DNA of 64,000 nt from Phorcus lineatus (taxonomy: Eukaryota > Mollusca > Gastropoda > Trochida > Trochidae). Below are positions 1-13,675 of the stretch, piece by piece. Both the position numbers and the translations under genes were made by a program. Each line of letters starts with the position of its first letter. Positions within the stretch are counted from its first letter, which is position 1. Location of the stretch: positions 1,054,001 to 1,118,000 of the forward strand of contig OV121090.1 of assembly GCA_921293015.1 (NCBI GenBank), read 5' to 3'. A model generated the notes under the pieces. It was not told the origin of the DNA. It ran no database searches and saw only the letters and a program-made list of their open reading frames with translations.

Positions 1-351
1 GATTTAACCACCTGTTGAAACTCCTTAAAATTAAACACATGATAAATATCATCGATGTATACAAATTCTTTTAGTGTGAAAATGAAGGCCACAGTTTTCC
101 GTGACTGATTCAATACATTTGTCAATGAAGAAAGAGACAGAGATATAGATGTTTGATGTAGGTTCAATTTGTAGTGATCTTGTTATAGTACAAAATGGAT
201 CAATCTAAACAGTGCCAGTGAGGATGTAATGATAAACAAAGTTTATGGAAATCAACAAAAAGTGTTTGTCAAAGACTGCCTTTGCAAATCTCTAATCAAT
301 ATTATCCAATAACATTCCAACCCGTCTCCTCTATTATTATGATAGAGATAT

Positions 352-412
352 AATCATTTGAGAGATATCATCATTTGAGAGAGATCATCATTTGAGAGAG
401 ATCATCATTTGC
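352..412. repeat. About 3 tandem ATCATTTGAGAGAG units
   Basis: Roughly 20-bp tandem units sharing ATCATTTGAGAG, slightly diverged. The surrounding 1-1560 is AT-rich with no other feature I can support; the open frame at 911-1171 has no recognisable motif. Confidence 0.7.
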
Positions 413-2819
413 TCCAAAATCAGTTTTACATTCAAAGCCTCCATCATTGCCATTCATCACAAGTTGAAATGAAGATCTTGTATTTCCCTTAATGACAGAT
501 ATTTAACAATCGTCAACTCAGTGCAGATTGTGAAAGATTAATAGAGGCCAACTGGTCTAATCAATACTTTAGCTATATTTGGAACTGCACTCAGTAGAAC
601 CATATATCTAATCCTCATTTAACACGACACGAGATGGTGAATATGTAGTTCTATTACAACATGTATACAAACTTAGTTATCATTTTTGCTTAAAACCACA
701 CTATTTCCTGGGGTTTTGCGACTCATATCGATATTGTGTTTAAAATTGTTTTCTTCAAAATGAAGAAGGAAGTGTCTTTGGGCGATCACCTGTGTGTATT
801 TTAGTAAAATTCATCTCACTTTAAGAGACTTTGCGAAATTTTATTTTGATTTTTCTATGATTTATCATTAAGTACTTTCAATTACGTTAAGAAGAGAGAG
901 TTTTGATCATATGGTCGGAATGACCAGAAATCCTTTAGCTTTGAAATATAACCCCATCCATATAACCAATTTGAAATTAAAATTGCATTCTGAGTTGAGT
1001 GAACAGGCAGTACTCCACATCGATGCTGTTTTTATCTTTTACTCTCTAACTTCATTTTGGTTTCTAGCCCCTTTGAAGACTTCAGAAAACTTCATCTTTG
1101 ATGAGGGGGATGAACGATTATCCCATTATCAACCAGTTTTTGTTCTCTTCGTAAATGATTTGAGTGTATGATATGGTTATTTTACGGTCTTATGTCATAG
1201 TTATATAAATGGTGTTGTTGTGTACGTCGTTTTTTGGAAAACAATTTCAACAAGACAATAAGTGTATTGTCTTAGCTAAGCTTTTTTTAAAAAAACCCAT
1301 CTGTTTCATTTAAATATAAATGGAAGACTAAAGGTAAAAATATGGGGTTTTTTCAATTTCAGTCCGTCGCAGCGACCAGTTTCAACAGTCGGACAGATGG
1401 ACGGTCACAATGTAACAAAATGATTCAGCATTTTAAGCCTTATCCAGCCCTTTAATCACATTCATTTCATAATCGAAAGGAATAATTAAAATCAAAATGC
1501 TGGTTATGAATTTAAAGATTTGGTCAAAGACTAAAGCACAATTACAGTGACATGTTTTGTTATAAAGAAAATGTCATTCAAAAGGAACAAATTCATAGCG
1601 TACACTTTTTAGAAAGAGAAATCTCAACGAGAAATCTTCTAACAGCAATCCAGAAATATTTTCTCGCAACGTTATATTCTCATAAAGAACCATATCTGAG
1701 GAAAGATTGAACTATCTTTCCTTTGTTGAATACATTTATTGCACTTCTTTAGGACCTATCAATTTCACTTAACAGCTATGAGCATCGACATAGCAGGATT
1801 AAGGTAGAAAGTTTATGAGCTTTGGTGTTGAGATTCTTATCTCATAATTTGTATTTTCAACTTCAGTAACCAATAACGCTGTTACCTGTGAATGAGTGAT
1901 AATAGATGACCAAGTAACTGAATATGTCGCTTACATGAGAATTGGATGTTTTTCGTGAATCCCTACATTGCTTTGATGAGATATATGGGATTGAGATAAT
2001 CTTGAAAAACTCATGACTATAATGACTGTAAAAGCTTTATCTTTGCGTTGCATGTTTAAAAAAAAGACAAACTTTTCTTTGGAGAATTGCTTAAGTCAAA
2101 CTCAATCGATTAGAGTAGATATATAGGATTTTTCCAAAATGGATAAGCTTCTTAAAATTTACCATCTTCTAAGACTTTTTTCATGTTTCAATATTTTTAG
2201 AAATCATTGATGACATATTTTAGCATTTATGCCTCGAACAAAATGTCTGGCTGAGTGGAATGATTCAATACTAATTCAATAATAAAAAAATTGCTTATAA
2301 CAATTCACTAATGATCATGAAAGTGCTTTCAGTAGATGCTACCTTGTAACTACCATTTTAAACTCTTTATAAGTTCAAGCAGCTATTTCACGAAAGTCGC
2401 ACCTTTAAAAAATATTTTGAACAATTTGTGTCGATTTAGGCTTCTGAAATATACTTGGGAAATAATGATTTGACGTTTTCAAATTTAAAAGGGAATTTCC
2501 TGGTATTTTATTTAAGAGCGAGCCTTACATAAATTGCATTAAATGTCTTATTTAGCGATGAATCTAAAATGAGTTGAATGAATCTTGTCTTCGTTTTTGT
2601 CTTCGTCACAAAATCCTTTATGTTTAGCCTTATATGAAGTGTACAAAACATGTACCCCTCAATTATCCTTTGTTGTTTATTGTAGTTAAATAATTTGTCC
2701 TGTTCTGTAAGTATCAGCATAGGGAACAATGCCATTTCTAAAATTCTAAACCAAAAAGAAGTATTGTCTGTATGCTGAGTATTCTGGGTCTTTGTGACAA
2801 GTTGACATAATGCTGCAGG

Positions 2820-3870
2820 TAATAAATACATGATGACACAAGGGGTGTATACGAAATATCAGCGAGCTATCATCTCACGAGGGGGCGGAGCAAGCTGATA
2901 TTTCGTATACACCCACTTGTGTCAATCATGTATCTGTTTTATCCAATGGGTAACCTTTTGCTCTATGCGACCTTTCACCTGACATCATTTCTCTAAGTGA
3001 TTATCGGTTATTGAATCAGTCGGAAGAAGTAGCCCAAAGAATGCTGACCCTTATGTCCTTCATGCATGGCGCTAAATTTGAATTGAAGAATAATTGCGAT
3101 GGTCGGGATAACCTGATCGACTTTCAACTGGCTTTCGTTTTCCCTTACCCAAACAGGCATGTATCTTAGTTTTACTAAATTAATATATTAATGACCGTTC
3201 TGTTACCGTTTTGTTTTTCAAAGAGTGGGTGAGTGCGGTTGAGCACTTCCGCCATTCGCTGCGTATTTCATAGATATCGTAATTTTATAACCAGTGTCAT
3301 TGTTTACATTTAGTAAAATTTTGTTTGCAGTTTTGTTATTAGTGGTCTTTTCCTCTCTTTTATGTATCAAAGGGTAAATCTATCGATGGACGAAGAGTGT
3401 GAATTACTTGAACACTCAGATTTATTTTACGAATCAATTGGTAGTTTTCCGGGACACAAGTAAATTCTTATTATCAGTGATGACCTAAAACCTATTTTGT
3501 TTTACATTCTAAATGCGTTTCACGATTAGCTTGATATCTGTTGTTTCAAATGATTAAGAAAGAGTGAAGCGTCGGGTAATGTTTTGTTGTGATACCTGTC
3601 GTCACGGAGGGACTTCCTTTCCTTTGATCTCGGGCTACATTCCTAAATATGCAACAATGTTCAAATAGCTCAAGGTCGTGGGCCAGATGTTGCTACCTCC
3701 GCCTTAAACCTGCCCTTTTCCTTCACGATTGCCGAATCAGAACGTCGGAAATAAGTGTTGGTGATAAATTCATGACGTAATGATTATAGGTTGAGTTTTA
3801 TTGATGCATGATTTATCATTGCGTAAAGATCAAAAGGAAATAAGCCGCCCATTGGATAATTGATAGTTAC
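2820..3870. mobile_element. About 1.05-kb insertion in copy A, absent from copy B, with a terminal hairpin
   Basis: Copy B passes directly from ATGCTGCA to CAATCAGAACAGC (about 10590), while A has this extra block between the matching bases. Its left end is a hairpin: arm 2827-2863 pairs with 2894-2932 (both read GGGTGTATACGAAATATCAG on opposite strands), loop about 30 bases. TTATCCAATGGG at 2939-2950 has an inverted match at 3849-3860. No transposase is visible, so this is probably a non-autonomous DNA element. Confidence 0.65.
3386..3463 (+). other. 25-codon ATG frame resembling a first coding exon inside the insertion
   Basis: After a good acceptor (TTTTGTTTGCAG, about 3319-3330) an ATG with G at +4 opens 25 codons, rich in acidic residues (MDEECELLEHSDLFYESIGS...), ending at TAA. 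A GTAAAT donor overlaps the stop (3459). It could be the first exon of a transposon or captured gene, or chance. Confidence 0.2.
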
Positions 3871-4560
3871 TGTATAGAAATCAGAAAACAATTTCTGTTT
3901 GATATTCTACTGTCTCTGACCTCTGTTGTCAAAGGAACTTCTATTTTGGAAATCTAACCTGTCTACACAAAATGGTTTAAACTAGTATGGACCAGTTAGT
4001 AACCTTCCCGTAGAAAGTGCAAGAGCTTGTGAAGGGATTTTATTTCCAATTGGTGTTGAGTTGTGAAAGATAAGTTCTTTTGTATTTCAAACTTCTTTTT
4101 AATCAATCAGTCATCATTTAACAGGATCTAAGGCAACAATGTCCTACTTCCAAGTTACCACGTCGACCTTTACGGTACGATAGTGCTTACTTATACCTCC
4201 TAGAACCTTTTTCTATATTTAAGTGTTGTTATCAACACCAGGGCTAAATGTTCAAACCTCGACCTGGTAATTTGGTGAAGGAGACAGGTGCTTGGGGTAC
4301 CAGTCCTTAAGAACTTTCAAATCCAACAACCAGAAACAAACAGGTGTAAAGGCGCACATGATATGAAGATTATTATCAAACTCTATATCATTGCACAAAT
4401 AATGATTTGGAGCAGGAATACAAAAGTACTTCAAAATCATTCTCAATAAAATCAAAACTTTAACCTCTCCATAAATTATGATTCTTTTATTCTTATCAAC
4501 CCAATCACCAGTAAATTCAACAATGGTCATAAAAAGGTTCTTTGAGGGGCTTTCTACAAG

Positions 4561-4645
4561 TGAGTCCATTAAGAAAATTAAATCACGGCAGAAGCAGCTG
4601 GGCGTGCTTGTGAATGGCTGAGTGGGTTTATGTTCGAGTTAGGCT
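4561..4645 (+). repeat. Dispersed module, copy 1 of 5
   Basis: About 85 bases containing GGGCGTGCTTGTGAAT and then GGGTTTATGTTCGAGTT. Related copies, all on the + strand: 7118-7205, 11305-11385, 13424-13520, 27615-27720. Not recognised as a known RNA or SINE. Confidence 0.7.
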
Positions 4646-6104
4646 CTTAAATTCACTTCAGCGATTTTGTGAGAAGGTGGGGAGGGTGTTGTTGGCTGGA
4701 ATGGAGGAGGCTTCTCAAGATAAAATTGTATTAGATTACATCATCAGGTTCGCATTTTCAAAGATAGGGATATTGTGATGATTGCAATTAATGTTTAAAT
4801 AATTTAGTAAGTTTGTACCCAAAAAGTACTTTCAAATGTACATATATAAACAATCATCGTTCAGAAACTAATGGGTATGGTGATATGTGCACCGGGAGTT
4901 TTAAGTTCAGTTGATCTGCTGTTATTTTTTAAAAATTTTTTTATTATTATTGGTTATTTGTTCAAATAAGTTGTTCTTTTCAAAGCAGAATATTCATTAA
5001 TAAGAACTAATAAGAATACCAGTTATAGTATTGATAATATCACCGGGGTTCAGTTTAATTTTGCATGAAAATATCTGCGTTCGTTTCGAAAAGGTTTTTA
5101 ATGATTAATTTAAAGGGGAAGTAACTGAAAATTTTATTTCTTCAAATATTTCCCTATAAAAACTAGTTAATGTCAAATGTATTATCTCCAATAGGTCAAA
5201 CCAAGCCAAAGAAGTTATGATTCTGATGACTAATTTTTACCTTCTATATTACACGATTTTAAAGGTACATGTATTCATTAACTTATCACTGTTTAACTCG
5301 CCACAATTCTTAAGGTTTATAAAAACAATATAGTCTATCAATCCTTTATGAGTTTCATTATGAATATCACACGTTTTGTTTTAAGTTATACTATTCTTCT
5401 CTTGGAACCAAATGTTAACAGAAACCTCTTGAATTGAGTATTGGAAAAACATATCACTAACTAGAAATAGTTCTTGGAAGAAGTAAGTTGAGGCAAGGAT
5501 ATTGTTGAGCCGCGATGCATATAATGGACAGGTTCTGTTTCCACTGAGCTATACTACGACTTGATGTTAACCCTTTCAAGATTGCTGTTTCATGTACACA
5601 CTGTGAATCAATGCAAATGCAATCAATGTGTCTATCAGATACTGATATAACGGTTAGGAACAAGGACGGTTTATTTTTCTACAAGAATTCATAATATAAC
5701 CATATATAATACATAATTTTGTATCTCTTCTTTTACCTGCATTATTGTAAGATAAATAATTATCACCACATCTAATCATCGAGATAACTGAATTATATAA
5801 GCAAGGTATGTCTTTGTAAGAGATTACAACGATTTGGAATGTAAAAGTGGCAATTATTATCCATCTATACTAAAGTATGGAACAAATTATAATGATTTGT
5901 CTCTTTGTAGGTCAAAGAATGATTATAATGGTTAACTATGAGCGATGTAAATAAATATATACACGATGCAAGATCGATGCAATCATGCTATTATGAGATG
6001 TAACAATGTTAGCAGCCTAATTGTCTACATTTACTCACAGGCCAGACCAGTATATCCTAATTTGCGTAAAGCTCAGCTCCCGTTATACATGATCTGAACA
6101 CAAG

Positions 6105-6237
6105 TTGTTTGATATTCCAGCATTGTTGTTTGATATTCCAGCATTGTTGTTTGATATTCCAGCATTGTTGTTTGATATTCCAGCATTGTTGTTTGATATT
6201 CCAGCATTGTTGTTTGATATTCCAGCATTGTTGTTTG
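6105..6237. repeat. 21-bp minisatellite, six full copies (expanded in block A only)
   Basis: Units beginning TTGTTTGATATTCCAGC start at 6105, 6126, 6147, 6168, 6189 and 6210, then a partial at 6231. The equivalent site in block B (12325-12345) has a single unit followed by the same GGTCCCA flank. The period is a multiple of three, so several frames stay open on both strands; these are not genes. Confidence 0.95.
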
Positions 6238-6469
6238 CGGTCCCAAGGCGCTTCTGAAAAGGTTTTGTACATATTCTCAACAAGGTGTAGGAACGATTAT
6301 CCTGTCACTAGCTGGTTATATGTTTAAGAAATCAACCTAGAATATAACCCTAGCTTAAAATAATTGTTCAGCTTCAGTTTAGGCTGACACTGACATTTTA
6401 GATAGGAATAAGGTTGAGCCATTTGCAGAAGAATTTACATGAACCGATCTTTGGTTGAATAAATGCAAT

Positions 6470-6659
6470 GAGGAATACAATTCACTTTTAAAAGGGCTAA
6501 ATATTTTGCCTCTTTTGATTTTCATAGCAGAACCATGCTCGTAACACTGCAAGGAGTTTGAGTATTGAGGAATACAATTCACTTTTTAAAGGGCTAAATA
6601 TTTTACCTCTTTTGATTTTCATAGCAGAACCATGCTCGTAACACTGCAAGGAGTTTGTG
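6470..6659. repeat. Tandem duplication of 97 bp
   Basis: 6470-6566 and 6567-6659 are nearly identical (GAGGAATACAATTCACTTTT ... CACTGCAAGGAGTTTG), with only a few differences, so the duplication looks recent. Confidence 0.93.
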
Positions 6660-8030
6660 TAAACCGTAAACTGTTAAAAAAAGTCAGTTTCATTATGTTT
6701 TAATATAAGTCGGGCCAAATTATTTTTTTATAATTATTTTTTATTTTAAGACGTAAAATTGTATCTTGCATCTATAAACTGTATCTATCACTTGATTTGT
6801 CACGGTGTTAGAAATTCAAAAAGTTGTAATCTTGCAGTCGTAAAGTGAAAACCACAAACATTGTATTCTGAGAAAAAGCTTCACATACTTAGTTGTAGAA
6901 CACGTGCTTCTCTCAAATCTGAATTCTTGATGTATATGATTATCTCAATAATGATGATCAATTTACAATAAGAACAATTCTTCAATAAGAAATTCTTCAG
7001 TTCTTGGAACGACTTTGTCTGCTTCATAAGGTATGTTTACATCCAATAAATATTTTTTAAAGGGTCATCACAGACTGAAATAGATTTTATCCTACTTCAA
7101 AATCGAGTTATTAATTGAAGTAATTTACACCATGCAGGAGAAGAGCGGGACGTGATTGTGATTTTATGTTTGAGTTTTTGGACGCTACAACTCTGTGTTT
7201 TTGTTACCCTTGACCAGTATTCAGATTAAAGCATGTTTAAAGAAGGGCTTGGGGATGTTTGGTGACCAAGACTGTCATAACCCTAAACATGGCATTGGAC
7301 TTTATGTGGTATCCCGTCCGATAAATAGTCTTCTGATGACAATATACCCGAGTTCAAAATGACAAATGAACGTTACTGCACGACATCAGACAAGCACAAC
7401 ATACAACGTTATACCTAGTCCCGTCAGGACGCCACAGCCTCCTGTTGGTGCCAGGTTTTATTTCAGGAAAAAAGCAAACAAATAAATACAGTCATAACAT
7501 TTTCTAAATTGTGAAAATGTTATTCAAATGGAAGTAACAGAAAAGTGCTGCTTCGATTTTATCAGACAACGAAGTCTTAACAAGGAATCTTTTGAAAACC
7601 ATCACAAAATATTTCCCTCCCAAATATGCTCTAATGGAGCTCAGAATCTCAAGATAGACTGAACTATCTGTTTTCTTGAATCCAGTTATGGCATGCTTCA
7701 AGAGCCTATCAATTTCACTTAACAGATATGAGTGTTAATGTGACTGGCAGGAGTAAGGCTGAAAGCTTTCATGGTTAAGACTTTGTGGTATGAGATTCCT
7801 CCTATTTGTATTTTCTTCTTCGTAACCAATAACCCTAATAGCTCTGGTGTGTGGTTAGAAAGGATCAGGTATATGAATATGTCTTTACAGTAGATGCTTT
7901 TCATTAAATTATTGTTTGCTTTAATACCTGCCAACATTCTACTTATGCTGATGAATTTTTAATATTTCTCACTCGAAAACCAGCGATTTAAATAGTTAAT
8001 GATTTCTAAATCCAACTGATTTTTAATCTA

Positions 8031-8262
8031 TGCTAAAATCCAACTTAATATCATCCATTGCTAAAATCCAACTGAATATCACTCAGTGCTAAAACCAAAT
8101 TGAATATCACCCAGTGCTAAAACCAACTAAATATCACTCAGTGCTAAAACCCACTAAATATCACCCGGTGCTAAAATCCAACTGAATAATACTCAGTGCT
8201 AAAAGCAAACTGAATATCACCAAGTGCTAAAAGCAAACTGAATATCACATGTTGCTAAAATC
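8031..8262. repeat. 28-bp minisatellite, about 8 copies
   Basis: Diverged units of the type TGCTAAAATCCAACTGAAT followed by ATCACTCAG, with a final partial TGCTAAAATCA. Located in block B only. Confidence 0.92.
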
Positions 8263-11200
8263 ATAGACACTCAAAAACAAACAAAAATTTCGAATTATGC
8301 CAACCAAATAATTTTGAGAACAGATTTACAAGCAGTCACATAAAGTCGACTTCTCTTCCTAAACAATGATACTATATGTCCAATTTCAAGTTAACTATAT
8401 TATATATTACTCAATTAAGAAAGACAGATTACATGATCTTAAATTGATATTCCATCGATATCACGACTGATAATGAACATCATTGTATTGAGTTCCAGTT
8501 ATGTGATCATCAATCGTAGTTAACAAAACCAGACATTGTCTCACATAACAAACTGTCCATTTACCGTCACCTGTTGCTGCAAATTCTGTCAATTAAAAAA
8601 TGTTTTTACCAAGTCATTGACTTCTCAGTCTAGTTGAAATCGAACATCTCTGTACAGAAATAGTGTAACAGGCCTATATGCATCATTAAGATTGGAGAAA
8701 TTATCTGATGACAATGGTAAATACCAAATGGTTTTTGCAGTTAAATCTTGATATGTTTTCCTAACATTCTATTATCATCCCAATGGGATCATCTGCTTGC
8801 TAAGAAAGATAACAGAAGGAACACGGGCAGAGGCCAGAAATATGCAAAGATGATACAATCATAGATTTATATTTGTAAAATGTTTTATTGTCTACGTTTG
8901 GTATTCAGAAAACAAATGTTAAGGTAACATTCTGTAGATTCTGTAGACTACGGTTCTATATGAAAAATATCCTGCCTACGACTTAGCACAGTTTCAAAAG
9001 TTTCTAATGCTGCTGTTGTGTCAGTCACTAGAAACTAGAAACTCTGATTTAAGAGAACCTGATGACATATGAAATTATTGTTGTTGATTTTAGAATTCTA
9101 TAAAGGTTTATAAACAATTTAAAGCATGTTCAGTACTTTTAAGCTTTATTAGCGATTTTTACGAACAATATACCATTTAGAAATACAGTTTAATGTCTCG
9201 GAATGAGATTTTGAAATATTTGAGAGAATTTCTAGGTAATTGAAAGTTTATAAGGAACATATTATCTATTGCATGTGTGACTGTTAGGGTGCAACATTAT
9301 ACATTAACACATTATCAATAACAACATGATAACTATAGGTAATAGCTTCATTTTAATTGAAGGATTAGGGAAAGAAAATTTTAAAATCGTAAACGTCTTC
9401 ACGCACTTCATCGCCAGAGCTTAAGGCTTAATTCAACATTTAAAAACATTTTTTTATTCATCGCTTGCCAGAAAATGCCAACTTCCCATTTGAAAAGAGA
9501 TGGAAAATTGTTTCTGGTCGATTATTCTTTAATCTTGAAATAATCTTTAAAAATCTCATGACTGTTTAAGAACAGTTTACACGTTTGAAATTTGTTTGCT
9601 AAGTGCAATTGCTGAAACTCAAGCGCTTATAGTAGAAATATAGGATTTAGTGGAAATGGATAAGCTTCTGAAAATTTGCCATCCTCTGAAATCTTTTTCA
9701 TGTTACAAAATTTGTAGAAACCACGTAACGGATCGATCGAGGTTAATGATTAATACAAATCAATAATAAAAAATGCTGATTTCAATTCACTAATGATCAA
9801 GAAAGTGCTTTCAGTAGATGCTATCTTGTAACTTCCGTTTAAAATTCTTTTGAATTTTAAGCAGATATTTCAGGAAAGATGCATCCTTAAAAGCTTACGA
9901 ACAATTTGTGTCAATTTGGGCTTCTGAAATCCACTTCGGAAATTACGATCTGACATTTTCAAATTAAAATGGTATTTCCTGGTAAATGTTATTAAAGAGT
10001 GAAGCTTGCATACATTGCATCACATGTCTTCTTATTTAGCCAAAAATTAACCTCAATTTGAAAATTATCTTTTAATGTTTCATTTTCCATAGTTTTTATC
10101 TAACGGTTGATTGAACATAGAAAATATCAATAAACATCTACCTGGAATAAAACTAAAATGTATTCAGTAACAAGTTTACTTTCATATTAGGATATATAAA
10201 AGTACAAATAATTCACAAAAATGTTTTTAAAGGTTGCAAACTCTGTATATGAATATACGAATTCGAAAATAGTTGTTTCCTGAACGAAATGAGTTGATTG
10301 AATTTTGTCTTTATCTTTGTAACATTCATATAATGCCTCTTCGTTAAGCCTTATCTGATGTGTACAAAACATGTACCCATCAATTATCCTTTGTTATTTA
10401 TTGTAGTTTACTAATTATCAACATAGTTGAATACATAATTTGACCTGTTGTGTATGTATCAGCATAGGAAACAAATGCCGTTTCTAAATTCTAAACCAAA
10501 AAGGAGATTCAAATAGATGGAGAAATACAGATGTAGAAAAGCATCCTTCCAATATCCAGGACAATTGCCTGTAACATGTGCATTATGCTGCACAATCAGA
10601 ACAGCATTTCTGTTTGATATTCCACTGTCTCTTACCTCTGTTGTCTAGGCAACTTCCTTTTATGGAAATCTAACCTGTCTATACAGAATAGTTTATACTA
10701 GTATGGACCAGTTAGTAACCTCCCCGTAGAAAGTGCAAGAGCTTGTGAAGGGATTATATTTCCAATTTGTGATGGGAGATAAGCTATAATTAAAGAAAGT
10801 GGTTTCCTGTGTTGTTTTGTATTTCAAACTTCTTTTCAATCAATCAGTCATCATTTAACAGGATCTAAGGCAAATATGTCACAGTTCCAAGTTACCACGG
10901 CGACCTTTACTGTGTTACAATAGTGTTTACTTATATCTCTTAGAACCTTTTTCTATATTTAAGTGTTGTTGTCAGCAACAAGGCTAAATGTTCAAACCTC
11001 AAACTGGCGATTTGATGAAGGAGACAACGGCTTTGGTAACCAGCTCTTTAGATCTTTCAAATCCAAATACCAGAAACAAACAGGTGTTAAGGCGCACATG
11101 ATATGAAGATTATAAATAAGCTATATATCATTGCATATTTTCATAATAATTTGGAGCAGGAATACAAAAGTACTTCAAAATCATTCTCAATAAAATACAA

Positions 11201-12950
11201 CTTTTACCTCTCCTTAGAGTATGATTCTTTTATTCTTATCAACCCAATCACCAGTAAATTCCACATTGGTCATAAAAAGGTTCTTTGAGGGGCTTTCTAC
11301 AAGGGAGTCCATTAAGAAATCACATCTCGGCAGAAGCAGCTGGGCGTGCTTGTGAATGGCTGAGTGGGTTTATGTTCGAGTTTGGCTCTTAAATTCACTT
11401 CAGTGATTAATTGAGAAGGTGGGGAGGGTGTTGTTGGCTGGAATGGAGGAGGCTTCTCAAAATAGACGTGTATTAGATTACAGTATTCGGTTTGCGCTTT
11501 CAAATAAGGTATTAATTGTACACCAAAATTGATTTTGTTTGTTTCTAATATATATATATAAACAATAATCGCTCAGAAACTATCAAGCCTTTTCAATCCC
11601 TCGAGTAATAGGTATGGTGATATATGCACCGTGAGTTTTAAGTCCGGTTGAAGTCCTGTGATTGTTTTATATTAACCAAAAGGCCAATATTTCATCTTTC
11701 CTAATACATTCAAATATGTTCAAAAAGAGTTTTATTGATTTATTTCAAACGGTAGTTACACATTACGTGGAAGTGACCTGAAGTAAGACGGTTAGAATCT
11801 TATATATAAAGCTAAATCTATCTTGTCTGTTCACATTTCATTTCTTATGTTTAGACCGTTTGACCTGCCTGTCTTCAGTACTTAATGCTTCAGGGAAAAC
11901 ATCACGCTTTAAAAGCAACAGAAAGTGGTTATTATTCTGATGACTAATTTTTGCCTTCTATAATTACATGATTTTAAAGGTAAATGTAGTCATTAACGTA
12001 TCACTGATTAACTTGCCACACTTCCAAAAGTTTATCAAACCAATATAAGTTACCATGTGTCCACGAGTTTGATATGGAGATATATCATGTGTTCGAGTTA
12101 AATATCAAACGAGAACGAAGTACCATGTTTATTACAATACACATTATTATCATGTTTATTACAAATGCAAGATCAATGCAATCTTAAAATGCTGCCAGAA
12201 GTTGCCATGAGATCAAACAATGTTAGCAGGCCAATGTTCTACATTTATTTCATGTACCAGACAAGTTAATCCTAATTTGTGTTGTGCTCAGCTCCCACTC
12301 TATATTTTTTCTATATTCTAAACTTTGTTTGATATTCCAGCATAGTTGTCTGTGGTCCCAGGGCTCTTCTGGAGAGGTTTTCTTAATGTGTTCACTGAAT
12401 CGGGTCACACATCTCCTTCCCACTGCATATTCTCAACAAGGAGCAGGAACGATTATCTGGTCAATAGCTAGTTTTATGCTTAAAAGAATTATCAAAAATA
12501 ACCCCAGCTTAAAAATTGCGTTTTTAACAATTGGTTATTTCATGTGCAATTCGTTGTAAAGAGCCATATAAAAGTCTGATTAAAATCAACCCTCTTCCGA
12601 AGAATAAGATTTACATAATAAATTTGGGGAAGATGACACAAGTATGATTCAAACTCGCTATATCAAGGGCTTTCTTCTCAACAACGGTTTTAAAATAGTT
12701 ATGACGTTATATGATCAGCTTGCCAATCTTAGAGACTCCGGCTTTATAACCTTCGTTTTCAGTAGCCAGTGGTAAGTAGCTCCCGTAAACTTTCGTTAAT
12801 CTTCATCTCCGCCTTCCTTCTTTTAATGTGATTGGTCTGCTAATGTTCATAATGGCTTTGTCTCTACTATCTACTTTATCTTTCATTTTACAGATCAGAA
12901 ACAAATACTGATGCTTGTTACAGTATTTGATATTGTTACTTTATAATACA

Positions 12951-13270
12951 TATATGATTGTATCGATGATTTATATATGATTGTATCGATGATTTACATA
13001 TGATTGTATCGATGATTTATATATGATTGTATCGATGATTTATATATGATTGTATCGATGATTTACATATGATTGTATCGATGATTTATATATGATTGTA
13101 TCGATGATTTATATATGATTGTATCGATGATTTATATATGATTGTATCAATGATTTACATATGATTGTATCGATGATTTATATATGATTGTATCGATGAT
13201 TTACATATGATTGTATCGATGATTTACATATGATTGTATCGATGATGTATATATGATTGTATAGATGATA
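12951..13270. repeat. 21-bp minisatellite, about 15 copies
   Basis: Near-identical units ATATGATTGTATCGATGATT, alternating TATA and TACA at the joints. Low divergence suggests recent expansion. Confidence 0.95.
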
Positions 13271-13675
13271 ATGATCATTAAGAAAGAGAACAAATCCATC
13301 TCGGGAATGGCAAGCATGACTTGTGCTTCTTTACAGATTATGACTTAATTCTATACATCTTTTCAAAACTGCCACCGCAGACTAGAATAGATTCCTCTAT
13401 CTTTAGAACATCGAGATATCCATAAAGTAAATTACATCATGCAAGAGACGGGTTGGACGTGCTTGTGAATCTCAGAGTAGCTTTATGTTTAAGTTTCTGG
13501 ACGCTTCAATTCTGTGTTTGTGTGACCCTTGACCAGCAATTCAAATAATTAGGAGTTAAATGAGATAGAGGGATGGCGGCGTGGTGAATAAATGGGTTTG
13601 AGGGTGGTAGGGTTGAGAGAATAGTGAAAAGGGCATGTTAAAGGTATGATATCAGTGTGGGCAATGGAAGTGAAA

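Larger units (their letters stand above)
1600..7450. repeat. Segmental copy A (direct partner of 7500-13540)
   Basis: Collinear similarity to block B in several long stretches: 1630-1830 with 7570-7800, 2050-2815 with 9570-10595, 3875-4760 with 10600-11510, 4840-4925 with 11550-11665, 5200-5330 with 11920-12045, 5960-6360 with 12150-12510, and 7050-7240 with 13360-13545. Best blocks look about 85-90% identical by eye, others lower. No gene with support lies inside; the short open frames (for example 2508-2831 and 4252-4569, both minus) are not preserved in B. Confidence 0.85.
7500..13540. repeat. Segmental copy B (direct partner of copy A)
   Basis: Same order and orientation as block A, with its own insertions: a 28-bp minisatellite (8031-8262), extra unique sequence to about 9550, and a 21-bp minisatellite (12951-13270). 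It lacks the roughly 1.05-kb insert found in A at 2820-3870. I see no coding gene in it. Confidence 0.85.

Noticed and set aside
4252..4569. 105-codon minus-strand frame
   Set aside because: The corresponding sequence in block B (about 10970-11290) does not preserve it.
6057..6327. Overlapping open frames on both strands
   Set aside because: They are products of the 21-bp minisatellite, whose period keeps frames open.
8031..8262. CRISPR-like array
   Set aside because: The 28-bp units are contiguous and diverged with no unique spacers, in a eukaryotic context; a minisatellite.
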